Shown here piece after piece: positions 1 through 11,463 of a stretch of DNA of 64,000 nt. The notes below the pieces were generated by a model that was not told where the DNA came from, did not search any database, and saw only the letters and a list, made by a program, of their open reading frames with translations. Source of the stretch: SZUA-442 sp963753185 (lineage in GTDB: Bacteria > Actinomycetota > Acidimicrobiia > Spongiisociales > UBA5794); NCBI GenBank assembly GCA_963753185.1, contig CAVWBO010000007.1, positions 1,240,001-1,304,000 on the forward strand. The letters run 5' to 3'. Both the position numbers and the translations under genes were made by a program. Each line of letters starts with the position of its first letter. The stretch's first letter is position 1.

Positions 1-456
1 GCACTCGCACTCACCGTGTTCGGCATGGCGAACGCCGTCGCGATCATGGCGAGTGCGGTGTTCATGGCAACCGCGATCGGGGTGGCTGAGAGCGCTGACG
101 GGTCGATCGGTGGGGATCCGGTCGCGGTCGTCGGCCTATTGGCGGAGCTCGGCACGAACGCATGGGGCGTCGGCGCCGTGTTCTTCGGGTTGTGGCTGAT
201 CCCGATGGGGTACATCGCTGCCACGTCTGGCCTCATGGCCCCTTGGTTGGGGCGGATCCTCGTGCTGGGCGGGTTCGGTTACGCCCTGAGCGCGTTCGTG
301 TCGTACGGCTTCCCGGACGCGCCGGCATGGTTCGTCGACGGCCTGACGGTTCCCGCGTCCATCGGGGAGTTCTGGATGATCGGCTACCTCCTGATCGTGG
401 GCGTTCGACGGCCGGCCGAACCCGCCCTGCGGTCGGAGTCCGGCGCGTCGGACTGA
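1..456 (+). CDS. DUF4386-like membrane protein, 5'-truncated by window edge
   Basis: The reading frame is open from the first base, so the true start lies upstream of the window; the first in-frame ATG is at 25. What remains is the C-terminal part of a multi-pass membrane protein with about four hydrophobic segments. Its motifs WLIPMGYIAATSGLMAPWLG and the following LGGFGYALSAFV match the DUF4386 family, whose biochemical role is unknown. A short polar tail (RRPAEPALRSESGASD) ends the protein. It converges with the large sulfatase gene on the other strand, with 43 bp between them. The family assignment is from recognition of the pattern and is fairly secure; the function is not known. Confidence 0.75.
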   Translation, partial: ALALTVFGMANAVAIMASAVFMATAIGVAESADGSIGGDPVAVVGLLAELGTNAWGVGAVFFGLWLIPMGYIAATSGLMAPWLGRILVLGGFGYALSAFVSYGFPDAPAWFVDGLTVPASIGEFWMIGYLLIVGVRRPAEPALRSESGASD

Positions 457-499
457 CGGCGCGTCGAGGACTACGACCGAGAGGCTCGCTACCCGCCTG

Positions 500-3400
500 T
501 CACCCTGCGGCACCCTGACCGACGGCTTGCATGGCGGCGAACTCATGCAGATCCTGTTCGGATTCGTGCAACGACGGCTTCAGGTCGAAGATCACCTTCT
601 TCACGGTCCCCGTGAACACGTACGGGGCCTTGTCCTTGTACCGGCGGTCGACGACCAAGCCGTTGTCGCGGCTCACGTCCATGCCCGCGTAGGACGAGAA
701 GGTGACAGGCACCGTTCGTTCGATCCGACCCTCCCCGATCTGCTCCGCGTTCGCCCACAGTGTGACCAGACCACCCGTTCCGGGCTTCGCCTCGTCGGCC
801 TCGAACAGCATCCTCACCGTCACATCCCCCGTCGGGAGGACCTTCGTCGCCTCCTGGAAGAAGGTCTCCACACCGAGGAAGGAGTAGGTGTGGTGCAGGA
901 TCCCCTCGGAGTCGACCCAGAGCGCGAAACCACCGATCTCGTCGGCGTTGGCCACGATGACACCCTCGGCCCCGTCGTCCGGCACGCTCAACTCGGCTTC
1001 GATGGCATAGGAACGCCCTGCGATCCTGGGGACCATTCCGCGTTGGACGTTCTGGACGTCGCCGTAGAAGGTGAAACGGGTCTCCGTGGGGAGCGGTGGC
1101 AGGATCCCGAAGAAGACACACATGCCTCCGAGCAGCGGCAGCACCTTGTTCCGCTCGGCCTCGCTCCAGAATAGCTCCTTCAACTCTGCGAGCTTCTCGG
1201 GCTGGTCATCGGCCAGGTTCGTGGCCTGTGAGAAGTCATCGGGGAGGTAATAGAGCTCCCAGACGTCGTCCTCCGGGTCGTAGGCACCCGGGGCGAACTT
1301 CTTCAATGTGTCGGGGGAGAAGTCCCAGGGGACCCGGTCCAGCCTTGCGCATGCCCACCATCCATCCTTGTAGATGGCCCTGCTGCCCATGGACTCGAAA
1401 TACTGGACCGTGTGGCGATCCTCAGCGTCGGGGGAATCAAGCGTGTATGCCAGGCTGGCTCCATCCATGGGCTCCTGCTCGATTCCGTCCACCAGCCTCG
1501 GTTCGGGGATTCCAACGAGTTCGAGGATCGTCGGAGCAATGTCGATCGTGTGGGTGAACTGGGAGCGGATCTCTCCCCGGGCGGCGATCCGCTCTGGCCA
1601 CGCGACCACCATGGGATCCCTCGTGCCACCGAGATGGCTCCCTGTCTGCTTCCCCCACTGGAACGGGGTGTTCCCCGCCCAGGCCCACGCCGAGGCGTAG
1701 TGCGGCGCGGTCTCGATACCACCAAGGGCTTCCACCCCTCCGTACTCCTCGATGAGGGCCATCTGCTGCTCCGGGGTCAGCGCGACACCATTGAGGAACG
1801 TCATCTCGTTGAACGATCCGGTGATCGTTCCCTCCATGCTGGCGCCGTTGTCACCCCAGATGTAGAAGATGAGGGTGTTGTCCAGATCGCCCATCTCCTC
1901 GATACCTTCGAGGAGCCGACCGACGTTCCAATCGGCATTCTCGGAGAAGCCGGCGAACACCTCCATCTGCCGTGCGTACAGCTTCTTCTCGGTGTCGTCG
2001 AGGGATTCCCACGCAGGGAAGAGATCAGGCCGCTCGGTCAACTGTGCGTCCGCGGGGATGATGCCGAGCTCCTTCTGACGCTCGAAGACCTTCTCGCGAT
2101 ACGCATCCCATCCGGCGTCGAATCTCCCTGCGTACTTGTCTGCCCACTCCTTGCCGACGTGGTGAGGAGCGTGGGCTGCACCCGTGGAGTAGTACATGAA
2201 CCAGGGTTTGTCGGCGTCCTGGGCGCGCACTGCATGGAGCCATTCGATGGCCTTGTTGGTGATGTCGTCTGGGAAGTAGTACTGGTCCCCGTCCTTGCCC
2301 TCGGGAACGCCGATGATCCCGTTGTCCTGGGTGATGATCGGGTCGTATTGACCTGCTGCGCCGCTGAGGAAGCCCCACCAGTGGTCGAACCCCCAACCGT
2401 TCGGCCAGCGATCGAAGGGACCAGCTGCGCCCTGGACGTTGTCGGGGGTGAGGTGCCACTTGCCGAAACCACCCGTCACGTATCCGTTGTCACGGAGGGT
2501 GCGAACCACCGGTGCGCAGCTCTTGGGAACCGCCGCGGTGTAGCCAGGGAAGGGTCCCGGATATTCGGCGATGCTGCCGAAGCCCACCCGGTGCTGGTTG
2601 CGGCCCGTCAGCAGTGCCGCACGCGTGGGCGAGCAGATGGCGGTCACGTGGAATCGGTTGTACGCGAGGCCCATATCTCGCACCCGGTCCATCGCCGGCG
2701 TCTTGATCTCACCGCCGAAGGTCTCGGGATTGCCGAATCCGGCGTCGTCGATGAGGACGATCAGGACGTTCGGGGCGCCCTCGGGTGGCTTGGGGTTCAT
2801 CACGATCGTCCAGTCCGGAACCGACTCCGCGATGGTGCGGCCGACCACTCCGGAGAAGGCTGGATCCCGCAGCGGCAGCACGGTACGGTCTGGGTCGAAC
2901 TTGCCCGCTGCCTCTGCCACCGCCTCACGAAGGTCGCCGAGGGAGTCGCCATCCATCTCGACCCTCGACTTCGCCGGGGAACCGGCCAGCGCCCGCTCGG
3001 CAGTGAGGAGGTCGTTCGCTGCCACGAGTGCGAGGATCGCCGCCGTTCCGGGCTTCAGCTTGTCCCCGATCCCGGCCTCGACGCCTCCCGCGACCCGCTG
3101 CTCGGCGAACTTCCCGACGACTCCGCCGGCCGCAGCGCCGATGGCCACCGATGCCAGCAGCGGGGGAGCGGCGAGGCCGACGAGGACACCGACCCCCCCG
3201 CCCCATCCGGCGCCCTTCCGTCCGAGCTTGCTGCCGGTTCTCACGACGCTCACCTTGCCGTCGTCGTCTCGTCGTACGAGGATTGCGCCATCGGAGTGGA
3301 CGTCCTTGGACCCGATCAAGTCGATCAGCCGGTCGAAGTCAACCTCACCCACTTCAACCGTCTGGTAGGCCGCCAGGATCAGGTGCATCGCGCCGCTCAT
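500..3400 (-). CDS. DUF1269-arylsulfatase fusion protein
   Basis: A 966-residue sulfatase, longer than the roughly 500-800 residues usual for the family. Residues 5-170 form a DUF1269 domain with a Gly/Ala-rich hydrophobic stretch near 65-97. The alkaline-phosphatase-like sulfatase core starts near residue 207, with metal-ligand motif LIDDAGFG (D218, D219) and formylglycine motif CSPTRAALLTGR (C256). A later WGDNGASMEG supplies further metal ligands. The C-terminal 200 residues resemble the tail of AtsA-type arylsulfatases. Activity needs a formylglycine-generating enzyme, not seen in this window. The ATG at 3400 has a good ribosome site (GGAGG, 6 nt away). There is no classical signal peptide. 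Sulfate-ester hydrolysis is well supported; the substrate is unknown. Confidence 0.9.
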   Translation of the reverse strand: MSGAMHLILAAYQTVEVGEVDFDRLIDLIGSKDVHSDGAILVRRDDDGKVSVVRTGSKLGRKGAGWGGGVGVLVGLAAPPLLASVAIGAAAGGVVGKFAEQRVAGGVEAGIGDKLKPGTAAILALVAANDLLTAERALAGSPAKSRVEMDGDSLGDLREAVAEAAGKFDPDRTVLPLRDPAFSGVVGRTIAESVPDWTIVMNPKPPEGAPNVLIVLIDDAGFGNPETFGGEIKTPAMDRVRDMGLAYNRFHVTAICSPTRAALLTGRNQHRVGFGSIAEYPGPFPGYTAAVPKSCAPVVRTLRDNGYVTGGFGKWHLTPDNVQGAAGPFDRWPNGWGFDHWWGFLSGAAGQYDPIITQDNGIIGVPEGKDGDQYYFPDDITNKAIEWLHAVRAQDADKPWFMYYSTGAAHAPHHVGKEWADKYAGRFDAGWDAYREKVFERQKELGIIPADAQLTERPDLFPAWESLDDTEKKLYARQMEVFAGFSENADWNVGRLLEGIEEMGDLDNTLIFYIWGDNGASMEGTITGSFNEMTFLNGVALTPEQQMALIEEYGGVEALGGIETAPHYASAWAWAGNTPFQWGKQTGSHLGGTRDPMVVAWPERIAARGEIRSQFTHTIDIAPTILELVGIPEPRLVDGIEQEPMDGASLAYTLDSPDAEDRHTVQYFESMGSRAIYKDGWWACARLDRVPWDFSPDTLKKFAPGAYDPEDDVWELYYLPDDFSQATNLADDQPEKLAELKELFWSEAERNKVLPLLGGMCVFFGILPPLPTETRFTFYGDVQNVQRGMVPRIAGRSYAIEAELSVPDDGAEGVIVANADEIGGFALWVDSEGILHHTYSFLGVETFFQEATKVLPTGDVTVRMLFEADEAKPGTGGLVTLWANAEQIGEGRIERTVPVTFSSYAGMDVSRDNGLVVDRRYKDKAPYVFTGTVKKVIFDLKPSLHESEQDLHEFAAMQAVGQGAAG

Positions 3401-3580
3401 GAAAATCCTCCGCTGTTCTGGTCAGATATGGCGTTGGTGGTGTCGCCAGTCCGTCGGACAGTACATGGCGTGCAGCCACGGGACATCATCCCGACGGGGT
3501 TACGTCGGTGGATCTCGAACCAGCTCGGATATTCTCGACGCAGCTGGTCACATCGAGGGCATTGGAGAGCGGTGGGAAGG

Positions 3581-4342
3581 ATGATCTGGCTCCTGGTGGT
3601 GTCGCTACTGTTGCTTTCTGCCGCCTGTAGCGGCTCTGACAGCGAGACGGGTGGGTCGTCGGGCCTCAAGGGAGAGGTCCTGGTCTCGGCCGCAGCGTCG
3701 TTGACCGACGCCTTCGCCGAGGTGGCGTCGGCATTCGAGGAGGCCAACCCCGAGGTGGATGTGGTGTTGAACCTGGCTGGTAGCTCGGCCCTGAGGGAGC
3801 AGATCCTGGAGGGAGCGCCCGTCGATGTGTTTGCGTCTGCGAGCACATCGAACATGGACATGGTGGTCGATGCCAGTGAGGTCGCGGGAGGGCCGCAGGT
3901 GTTCGCCAGGAACGCCCTCCAGATCGCTGTTCCCGCAGGCAACCCGGCGGGAGTCACCGGGCTCGAGGACTTCGCCCGAGACGAGCTGCTGATCGGCCTG
4001 TGCGCAGAGGCCGTGCCGTGCGGGGACTTCGCTCGCCAGGCCCTCGACAACGCAGGCGTGACACCGGCGATCGACACCAACGAACCAGATGTCAGGGCAT
4101 TGCTGACCAAGGTGGGGGCAGGCGAGCTCGATGCCGGTATCACCTACGTGACCGATGTGATCTCCACCGGCGGCGCAGTCGATGGTGTTGACATACCTCC
4201 AGAGGTGAACGTCGTTGCCACCTATCCGATTGCGATGCTGACCGCCGCGCCCAACCCCGATGCGGCCGCCGCCTTCGTCGACTTCGTCCTGTCGGATGTG
4301 GGTCAGGCGATCCTGGCCCGATACGGTTTTGCGGCACCTTGA
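3581..4342 (+). CDS. modA: molybdate ABC transporter, substrate-binding lipoprotein ModA
   Basis: The 253-residue product begins with a hydrophobic signal ending in a lipobox-like SAAC (C16), so it is probably anchored outside the membrane. The mature part has the ModA hallmarks VSAAASLTDAF (oxyanion-binding Ser) and LNLAGSSALREQI near the N-terminus, followed by PVDVFASAS. It would capture molybdate (or tungstate) for ModBC. The ATG at 3581 is preferred because it precedes the signal peptide and follows a G-rich ribosome site. It is the first gene of modABC; its TGA overlaps the modB start by 4 bp, implying translational coupling. No ModE-like palindrome or molybdenum-cofactor riboswitch is visible in the 180 bp upstream. 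Confidence 0.93.
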   Translation: MIWLLVVSLLLLSAACSGSDSETGGSSGLKGEVLVSAAASLTDAFAEVASAFEEANPEVDVVLNLAGSSALREQILEGAPVDVFASASTSNMDMVVDASEVAGGPQVFARNALQIAVPAGNPAGVTGLEDFARDELLIGLCAEAVPCGDFARQALDNAGVTPAIDTNEPDVRALLTKVGAGELDAGITYVTDVISTGGAVDGVDIPPEVNVVATYPIAMLTAAPNPDAAAAFVDFVLSDVGQAILARYGFAAP

Positions 4343-5151
4343 ATCGGCAGCCCACGTCTCGACGTTCGAGGGCCGGCAGGCCGCCGGTCCTCCTCGTCGT
4401 CCTCGCATGCCTCGGGCTGGCCGTCTTCGTGGTTCCGCTTGCTGGGCTCCTCAGCCGTGTGCCCTGGTCGGATCTGCCAGAGCTGCTGGCGAGTGATGTC
4501 GTCGTCGACGCGTTGAGGCTCTCGGTCGTGGCGTCCATTTCGGCAACAGCGATCGCTGTCGTGCTCGGTGTCCCCCTGGCGTGGCTGTTGGCGAGGGTCG
4601 AGTTCTGGGGCCGGTCCGTCGTGCGTGGGATCGTGACGCTGCCACTGGTGCTCCCACCCGTTGTCGGTGGTGCGGCGCTGCTGTTCGCTCTCGGCCGTCG
4701 CGGTCTCGTCGGTGAGCCGATCGGTGAGGTGACGGGTCTGCTCCTGCCGTTCTCGACGTGGGGGGTCATCGTCGCCACCACATTCGTCGCCATGCCGTTC
4801 CTCGTGATCACGGTCGAAGCGGCCCTCCGCAACATGGACCAGCGGTACGAGGGTGCGGCCGCCACGTTGGGCGCCAAACGGTGGACGGTGATGCGTCGGG
4901 TGACCCTCCCCATGATCGCGCCGTCACTGGTCGCCGGGATGGTCCTGACCTGGGCGAGGGCGTTCGGGGAGTTCGGGGCGACCATCACGTTCGCAGGCAA
5001 CCTCCAGGGTCGCACCCAGACACTGCCTCTCGCGGTCTTCGTCGCCCTCGAGAGCGACCGCGACACCGCTGTGGCGATCAGCCTTGTCATGGTGATCGTC
5101 TCGTTGGTCGTGCTGGTCGCCCTCAGGGACCGATGGTGGAGGGCGCTGTGA
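4339..5151 (+). CDS. modB: molybdate ABC transporter permease ModB
   Basis: A 270-residue inner-membrane permease with about six hydrophobic helices. The EAA loop, VEAALRNMDQRYEGAAATLGAKRW, is the site that docks the ATPase ModC. LPLVLPPVVGG in the second helix region is typical of ModB/CysT permeases. The start is TTG at 4339, overlapping the modA stop as TTGA; no clear ribosome site precedes it, so translation probably depends on termination of modA. Its own stop overlaps the modC start as GTGA. ModA upstream and ModC downstream make molybdate the probable substrate. Confidence 0.93.
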   Translation: MNRQPTSRRSRAGRPPVLLVVLACLGLAVFVVPLAGLLSRVPWSDLPELLASDVVVDALRLSVVASISATAIAVVLGVPLAWLLARVEFWGRSVVRGIVTLPLVLPPVVGGAALLFALGRRGLVGEPIGEVTGLLLPFSTWGVIVATTFVAMPFLVITVEAALRNMDQRYEGAAATLGAKRWTVMRRVTLPMIAPSLVAGMVLTWARAFGEFGATITFAGNLQGRTQTLPLAVFVALESDRDTAVAISLVMVIVSLVVLVALRDRWWRAL

Positions 5152-6218
5152 CACTTCAGGGACTCGATGTCGATGTGACGGTCCGCAGATCGGATGCCTT
5201 CCAGCTCGATCTGAAGCTGACGATTCCAGCTGGGGTGACCGTGGCGCTCCTCGGACCGAACGGAGCGGGCAAGTCGACGGCGGTCGCCGCCATTGCCGGG
5301 TTGCTGCCGATCGACGGGGGTCGCATCGCGCTGAACGGCAAGGTCCTCGATGATGAGGCAGCGGACGTGTTCGTACCTGCCGCCGACCGGAGCGTGGGGG
5401 TCGTGTTCCAGGACTATCTGCTGTTCCCCCATCTGAGGGTCATCGACAACGTGGCCTTCGGGCTTCGGGCGCGCGGCGCATCGAGGGAACAGGCGATCGC
5501 CGGGGCTGGGACCTGGCTGGAGCGTCTCGGACTCGGCGAGTTCGCCCAGCGCAAGCCGGGAGACCTGTCCGGCGGCCAGGCCCAGCGCGTGGCACTGGCG
5601 CGAGCCCTGGTCACCGATCCGGAACTGCTCCTCCTCGACGAGCCGCTGTCCGCACTCGATGTCACCACGCGCACCGATCTCCGCCACACCCTCGCCGAAC
5701 ACCTCGCCGCGTTCGCCGGTCCCCGATTGCTCATCACGCATGACCCCGTCGAGGCGTTTCTCCTCGCCGATGAGGTTCACGTGATCGAGAATGGGGCCGT
5801 CACCCAGCACGGCACGGCAGACGACATACGCCTCAGGCCACGAACCAAGTACGCCGCGGATCTCGCAGGATCCAACCTCATCAGTGGCACGGCGTCCGGT
5901 GGCACAGTCATCGCTGAGGATCTGACGATCAACATCGTCGACGACGATCTTCACGGGCCGGTGCTGCTCACCATCCACCCGACCGCCATCTCCATCCACC
6001 GTGATCGACCAGGCGGAAGTCCGCGCAACAGCTGGCAGACGACCATCGAACGGGTCGAGCTCCTCGGACCTCGAGTACGGCTCAGAACCGGGCCACCGCT
6101 TCGCATGACGGTGGAGGTGACCGAATCAGCACGTGCCGAGATGATGCTGACAACAGGCAGCACGGTCTGGGTCGCGGTCAAAGCGACCGAGATCGGCGTC
6201 GAGTCAGACAGTCGTTGA
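5148..6218 (+). CDS. modC: molybdate ABC transporter ATP-binding protein ModC
   Basis: A 356-residue ABC ATPase. Walker A is GPNGAGKST (residues 36-44), the Q-loop is at Q88, the signature LSGGQ at 140-144, and Walker B with catalytic Glu is LLLLDEP (160-166). The last 100 residues form a TOBE/MOP-like domain, the usual oxyanion-sensing part of ModC. GTG at 5148 is chosen over the in-frame ATG at 5133 because GGTGGAGGG lies four bases before it and it overlaps the modB stop (GTGA). It energises ModB for molybdate uptake. The gene ends 42 bp from the convergent DUF222/HNH gene. Confidence 0.93.
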   Translation: MTLQGLDVDVTVRRSDAFQLDLKLTIPAGVTVALLGPNGAGKSTAVAAIAGLLPIDGGRIALNGKVLDDEAADVFVPAADRSVGVVFQDYLLFPHLRVIDNVAFGLRARGASREQAIAGAGTWLERLGLGEFAQRKPGDLSGGQAQRVALARALVTDPELLLLDEPLSALDVTTRTDLRHTLAEHLAAFAGPRLLITHDPVEAFLLADEVHVIENGAVTQHGTADDIRLRPRTKYAADLAGSNLISGTASGGTVIAEDLTINIVDDDLHGPVLLTIHPTAISIHRDRPGGSPRNSWQTTIERVELLGPRVRLRTGPPLRMTVEVTESARAEMMLTTGSTVWVAVKATEIGVESDSR

Positions 6219-6260
6219 TCCGGCACAGGGACCTGACACCGCGAGACATCCTTGTCTGGA

Positions 6261-7584
6261 TCAGGGATCGCCGCCTGGGGTAGCAGACGCTCGACGTGCG
6301 CGCTTCGCCCTGAGGATGTCCATGACCTCGTCGAACGACAGTGGGTCGGAGTCGGTCCCCGGCGTGTACCACGGACTCTGGACACCTCGGCGAGGCGGGG
6401 CATTGGCGACCAGCTCCGAGCCGTCGCAACGCCAGAACCGCAGACTGCCGGGCGAGCCCGTGATCGACCACCCGCCCTCGTGTACCAACGTGTGGTGGTG
6501 ACGGCAGAGCAGCACGAGGTTGTCGACGGCGGTGGCGCCACCGCGTGCCCACGGCACGAGGTGGTGGACGTCGCACCACTGTGGCGGGCGATCGCATGTC
6601 GGGAAGACGCACTTCAGGTCCCGTGCGCGAACGGCTGTTCGCTGTGCCGGGGTCACCAGGCGCTTGGTCCGTCCGACGTCGATGGGCCGTGACTCCATGT
6701 CGAAGACGACGCGCGTGACGGTCGAGTCGCATGCGATCCTCTGCACCTCGTCCGCCGTGAGGAAGGTCCCGAATGATGTCTCGGAGATCGCCGCCGGACT
6801 GATCGCCGGCAGGGGAGGACCATCGTGTTCGTGAGTTCCGATCCTCGCTTTTCGGGCCAGCACCTCGGGACTCACGTGCACGATGATGTCGGGACGTGCC
6901 GAGGCCGCATTGGTGACGACATCGACGAGCACGTCGAGCGCGCCGCACTGACGCCGAGCGGGTGTCCCCCGGAGAGGGAGGGCCCGGGTCCAGGATCGCC
7001 CGCATCCGTTCGCCAGACTCCACGTCGGTCCATCCAGCGAACCGCACCAACTCACCGTCGCGACGGATGACGAGCGATCGGGCGCCACGGACGAAGTTGC
7101 GGTCGACCGCAAGCTCCTCGGGGACGGCGAGATCGAGCCAGTAGTCGAGGATCCTCCGGAGGTCGTCCACGAAGGGCACCACGACTGCCACAGCTACCAG
7201 GGGGCCTTCGACCGACGCGAACGCCTCGGGCGCCCTGGCGCGCACCTCCAGGAGGAGGTCGACCTTCGATCCGGTCAGTGCACCAGACTCGAACGCAGCG
7301 GCCACCAGGCGGGCTTTGGCGAGGGCGTTGGCCCGTGTAACGAGCTTGCTCGCCTCACGATGATGGAGGGACATCCGGTGACGGAGCAAAGCGCTCACCG
7401 AGGGGTACCCGTCTCTCCGGAACGCCCCCGTGACACCGACCCGATCCATGACGGCGGCAATCTGAGCCTCCAGCCGATCCCGACGGGTCAGGAGTGCGTC
7501 GAGCTCCTCGATCAGGTCCTCGGCGGCCTCGGGAACGGGACTCGGGGGAGTCGGGTCCGGCGGGGCGACCAGGGTGGATTCCAT
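6261..7584 (-). pseudogene. DUF222/HNH endonuclease family protein (13E12-like), frameshifted
   Basis: The N-terminal half reads in one frame (ELDALLTRRDRLEAQIAAVMDRVG, DUF222) until about 6950. The C-terminal half reads in another, carrying the HNH motif CDVHHLVPWARGGATAVDNLVLLCRHHH. The two join if one extra base (or two missing) is corrected between about 6940 and 6965. Such proteins (13E12 repeat family in mycobacteria) are presumed DNases, of unclear role. ATG 7584 is chosen over ATG 7596 and 7608 because a TATGTT -10 box ends 7 nt before it, suggesting a leaderless transcript; that -10 lies inside a perfect LexA box. The frameshift may be a real lesion or a sequencing error. Confidence 0.8.
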
Positions 7585-7588
7585 GGTG

Positions 7589-7604
7589 TCGAACATATGT
7601 TCGA
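7589..7604. promoter_or_regulatory. LexA (SOS) box at the DUF222/HNH gene start
   Basis: TCGAACATATGTTCGA is a perfect 16-bp palindrome identical to the actinobacterial LexA consensus TCGAAC-N4-GTTCGA. Read on the minus strand it contains TATGTT, a plausible -10 element 7 nt before ATG 7584, so LexA would directly block this promoter. This implies DNA-damage induction of the HNH gene, as known for mycobacterial 13E12-family genes. Confidence 0.85.
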
Positions 7605-7746
7605 TCATATGGGGTGGGTATGACACGAATCGACGTACTCCCGGCGGCCTCGCCGCAACCAAACTCGACCATCTCGATGCGGTCCTGTCACGCAGAACCT
7701 GATACGAAGGCCAGCCCGTGCCAGACGATCAGATCCGAAGCGTCTC

Positions 7747-8916
7747 CTACGGTGCTGAATCGAGGTGCTCGGCAGTGTCGTACTTCCATGGATTCAGCTG
7801 GGTCCATGTCAGCGACGCCACCACCACGACTGCGATCGCGGATGCGAAGACGATGGCGTCCCACGAGCCTGCGATGGCGCCAATGCCCATGATGATCACC
7901 GCTGATCCCATCCGGACCGTCGGGATGCGCTTGGACACGCGATACACAGACGCCGCTATGGCGAGCAGGGCGAGGCTGACGCCGAGCGAGAGAGCGAACC
8001 TGCCGAACTGCTCCAAAGGCTCGCTCGGGTGGGCGACGATCTCTTCGGCGGCCACGGCGTAGAAGATGATGCCGACGACGAGCGGGTAATGGAGGAGCGA
8101 GTAGGCGTCGCGGGCGATGCGACCGGGTTCCCTCCCTACGCCAGCCACCATCGCGTGCTCGACGACGCCCGCGGCCCGGTGGAAGTATGCCCACCACAGC
8201 GAACACGCGATGGCGAAGCCGACCACGATCGCGGCGACGTGGACGGCGTCGCGCTCTACGCCCGCCGCCGAGAGGCCGATGCCGACGATCGTCTCGCCGA
8301 GCGCCACGATGATGAAGAGGCCGTTGCGTTCGGCAAAATGCGGTGCATCAATTGCCCAGGTGGCGCGCCCTGCAAAGGTTGCCGCCATGACGTCGACGAG
8401 CGCAGCGCCGACCCACAGGACGGTGACCCAGGGGGTGTCGAGGAACCCACCCACGAGCACGAGGGTTGCGGCGAGCATCGACGTGGGTGCGAACGTCATG
8501 AACGCTTCACGCTGTGCGCGGTGGTCCGCGGAGGAGAACCAGTACAGGGCGGCCGCCATGAGCCGCACGACGAAGTAGGTGACGCCGAACCACTGCGACC
8601 CTTCCCCGAAGGCCGTGGGAATGGTGAGCGCCATCAGCAGGGTCACGCCCATCGTCGCCAGGAGGAACAGCCTCGTGACTGTGCCGTGCGTTCCGCTCCA
8701 GTTGGTGGTCCATGTGTAGATGCTCCATGTCCACCACAGCAACCAGATGATGAGCGCGCCCTCGGCGAGGAGCTCGAGCGAGTCGCCGCCGTGGAGGAGG
8801 CCGACAACCTGCGTTATGGCGTACACGTAGACGAGATCGAAGAAGAGCTCGAGGGTGGACGCCGTTCGTCCCCGTCCCCCTTTGATCACCGGATCGATCG
8901 ACATGGCCGGCAGCAT
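7747..8916 (-). CDS. low temperature requirement protein A (LtrA) family membrane protein
   Basis: A 389-residue, highly hydrophobic protein with about 10-11 membrane segments. The N-terminal TASTLELFFDLVYVYAITQV and the central HFAERNGLFIIVALGETIVGIG are signature stretches of the LtrA family. The family was named after a Listeria locus needed for growth in the cold; its molecular function remains unknown. ATG 8916 is preferred over the much longer upstream frame because GGGAG lies 8 nt before it and homology begins right after it; ATG 8904 is an alternative. The gene is monocistronic, 82 bp from the UvrA-like gene on the same strand. Confidence 0.88.
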   Translation of the reverse strand: MLPAMSIDPVIKGGRGRTASTLELFFDLVYVYAITQVVGLLHGGDSLELLAEGALIIWLLWWTWSIYTWTTNWSGTHGTVTRLFLLATMGVTLLMALTIPTAFGEGSQWFGVTYFVVRLMAAALYWFSSADHRAQREAFMTFAPTSMLAATLVLVGGFLDTPWVTVLWVGAALVDVMAATFAGRATWAIDAPHFAERNGLFIIVALGETIVGIGLSAAGVERDAVHVAAIVVGFAIACSLWWAYFHRAAGVVEHAMVAGVGREPGRIARDAYSLLHYPLVVGIIFYAVAAEEIVAHPSEPLEQFGRFALSLGVSLALLAIAASVYRVSKRIPTVRMGSAVIIMGIGAIAGSWDAIVFASAIAVVVVASLTWTQLNPWKYDTAEHLDSAP

Positions 8917-8998
8917 ACGGGGAACTCCCGGCGTGGCTGACAGGATCCCGAGATGGTCCTGCAAGTCAATGGAGGAGGAGCACTGATCCGTGAGGCTG

Positions 8999-11356
<2,358 letters not shown>

Positions 11357-11463
11357 GACCGTGAAACACTACGGCAGCGGCGTGACGTGCGCCTCGACCC
11401 CTGACTGTAGGTTCTGCCCGGAGGTGCCGATACCCAACCTGACCTCCCGAGGGACCGAGGACC

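Noticed and set aside
1412..3580. Long plus-strand frame running antisense to the sulfatase and into modA
   Set aside because: Only the part after 3581 matches a family (ModA). The rest mirrors the sulfatase codons and is rich in His/Arg/Val runs typical of antisense frames in high-GC DNA.
3401..3580. Molybdenum-cofactor riboswitch or ModE site upstream of modA
   Set aside because: No recognisable conserved core or palindrome in the 180 bp.
7585..7662. Earlier starts for the DUF222/HNH gene (TTG 7662, ATG 7608, ATG 7596)
   Set aside because: They would place the LexA box and -10 inside the coding sequence and have no ribosome site; ATG 7584 fits a leaderless promoter.
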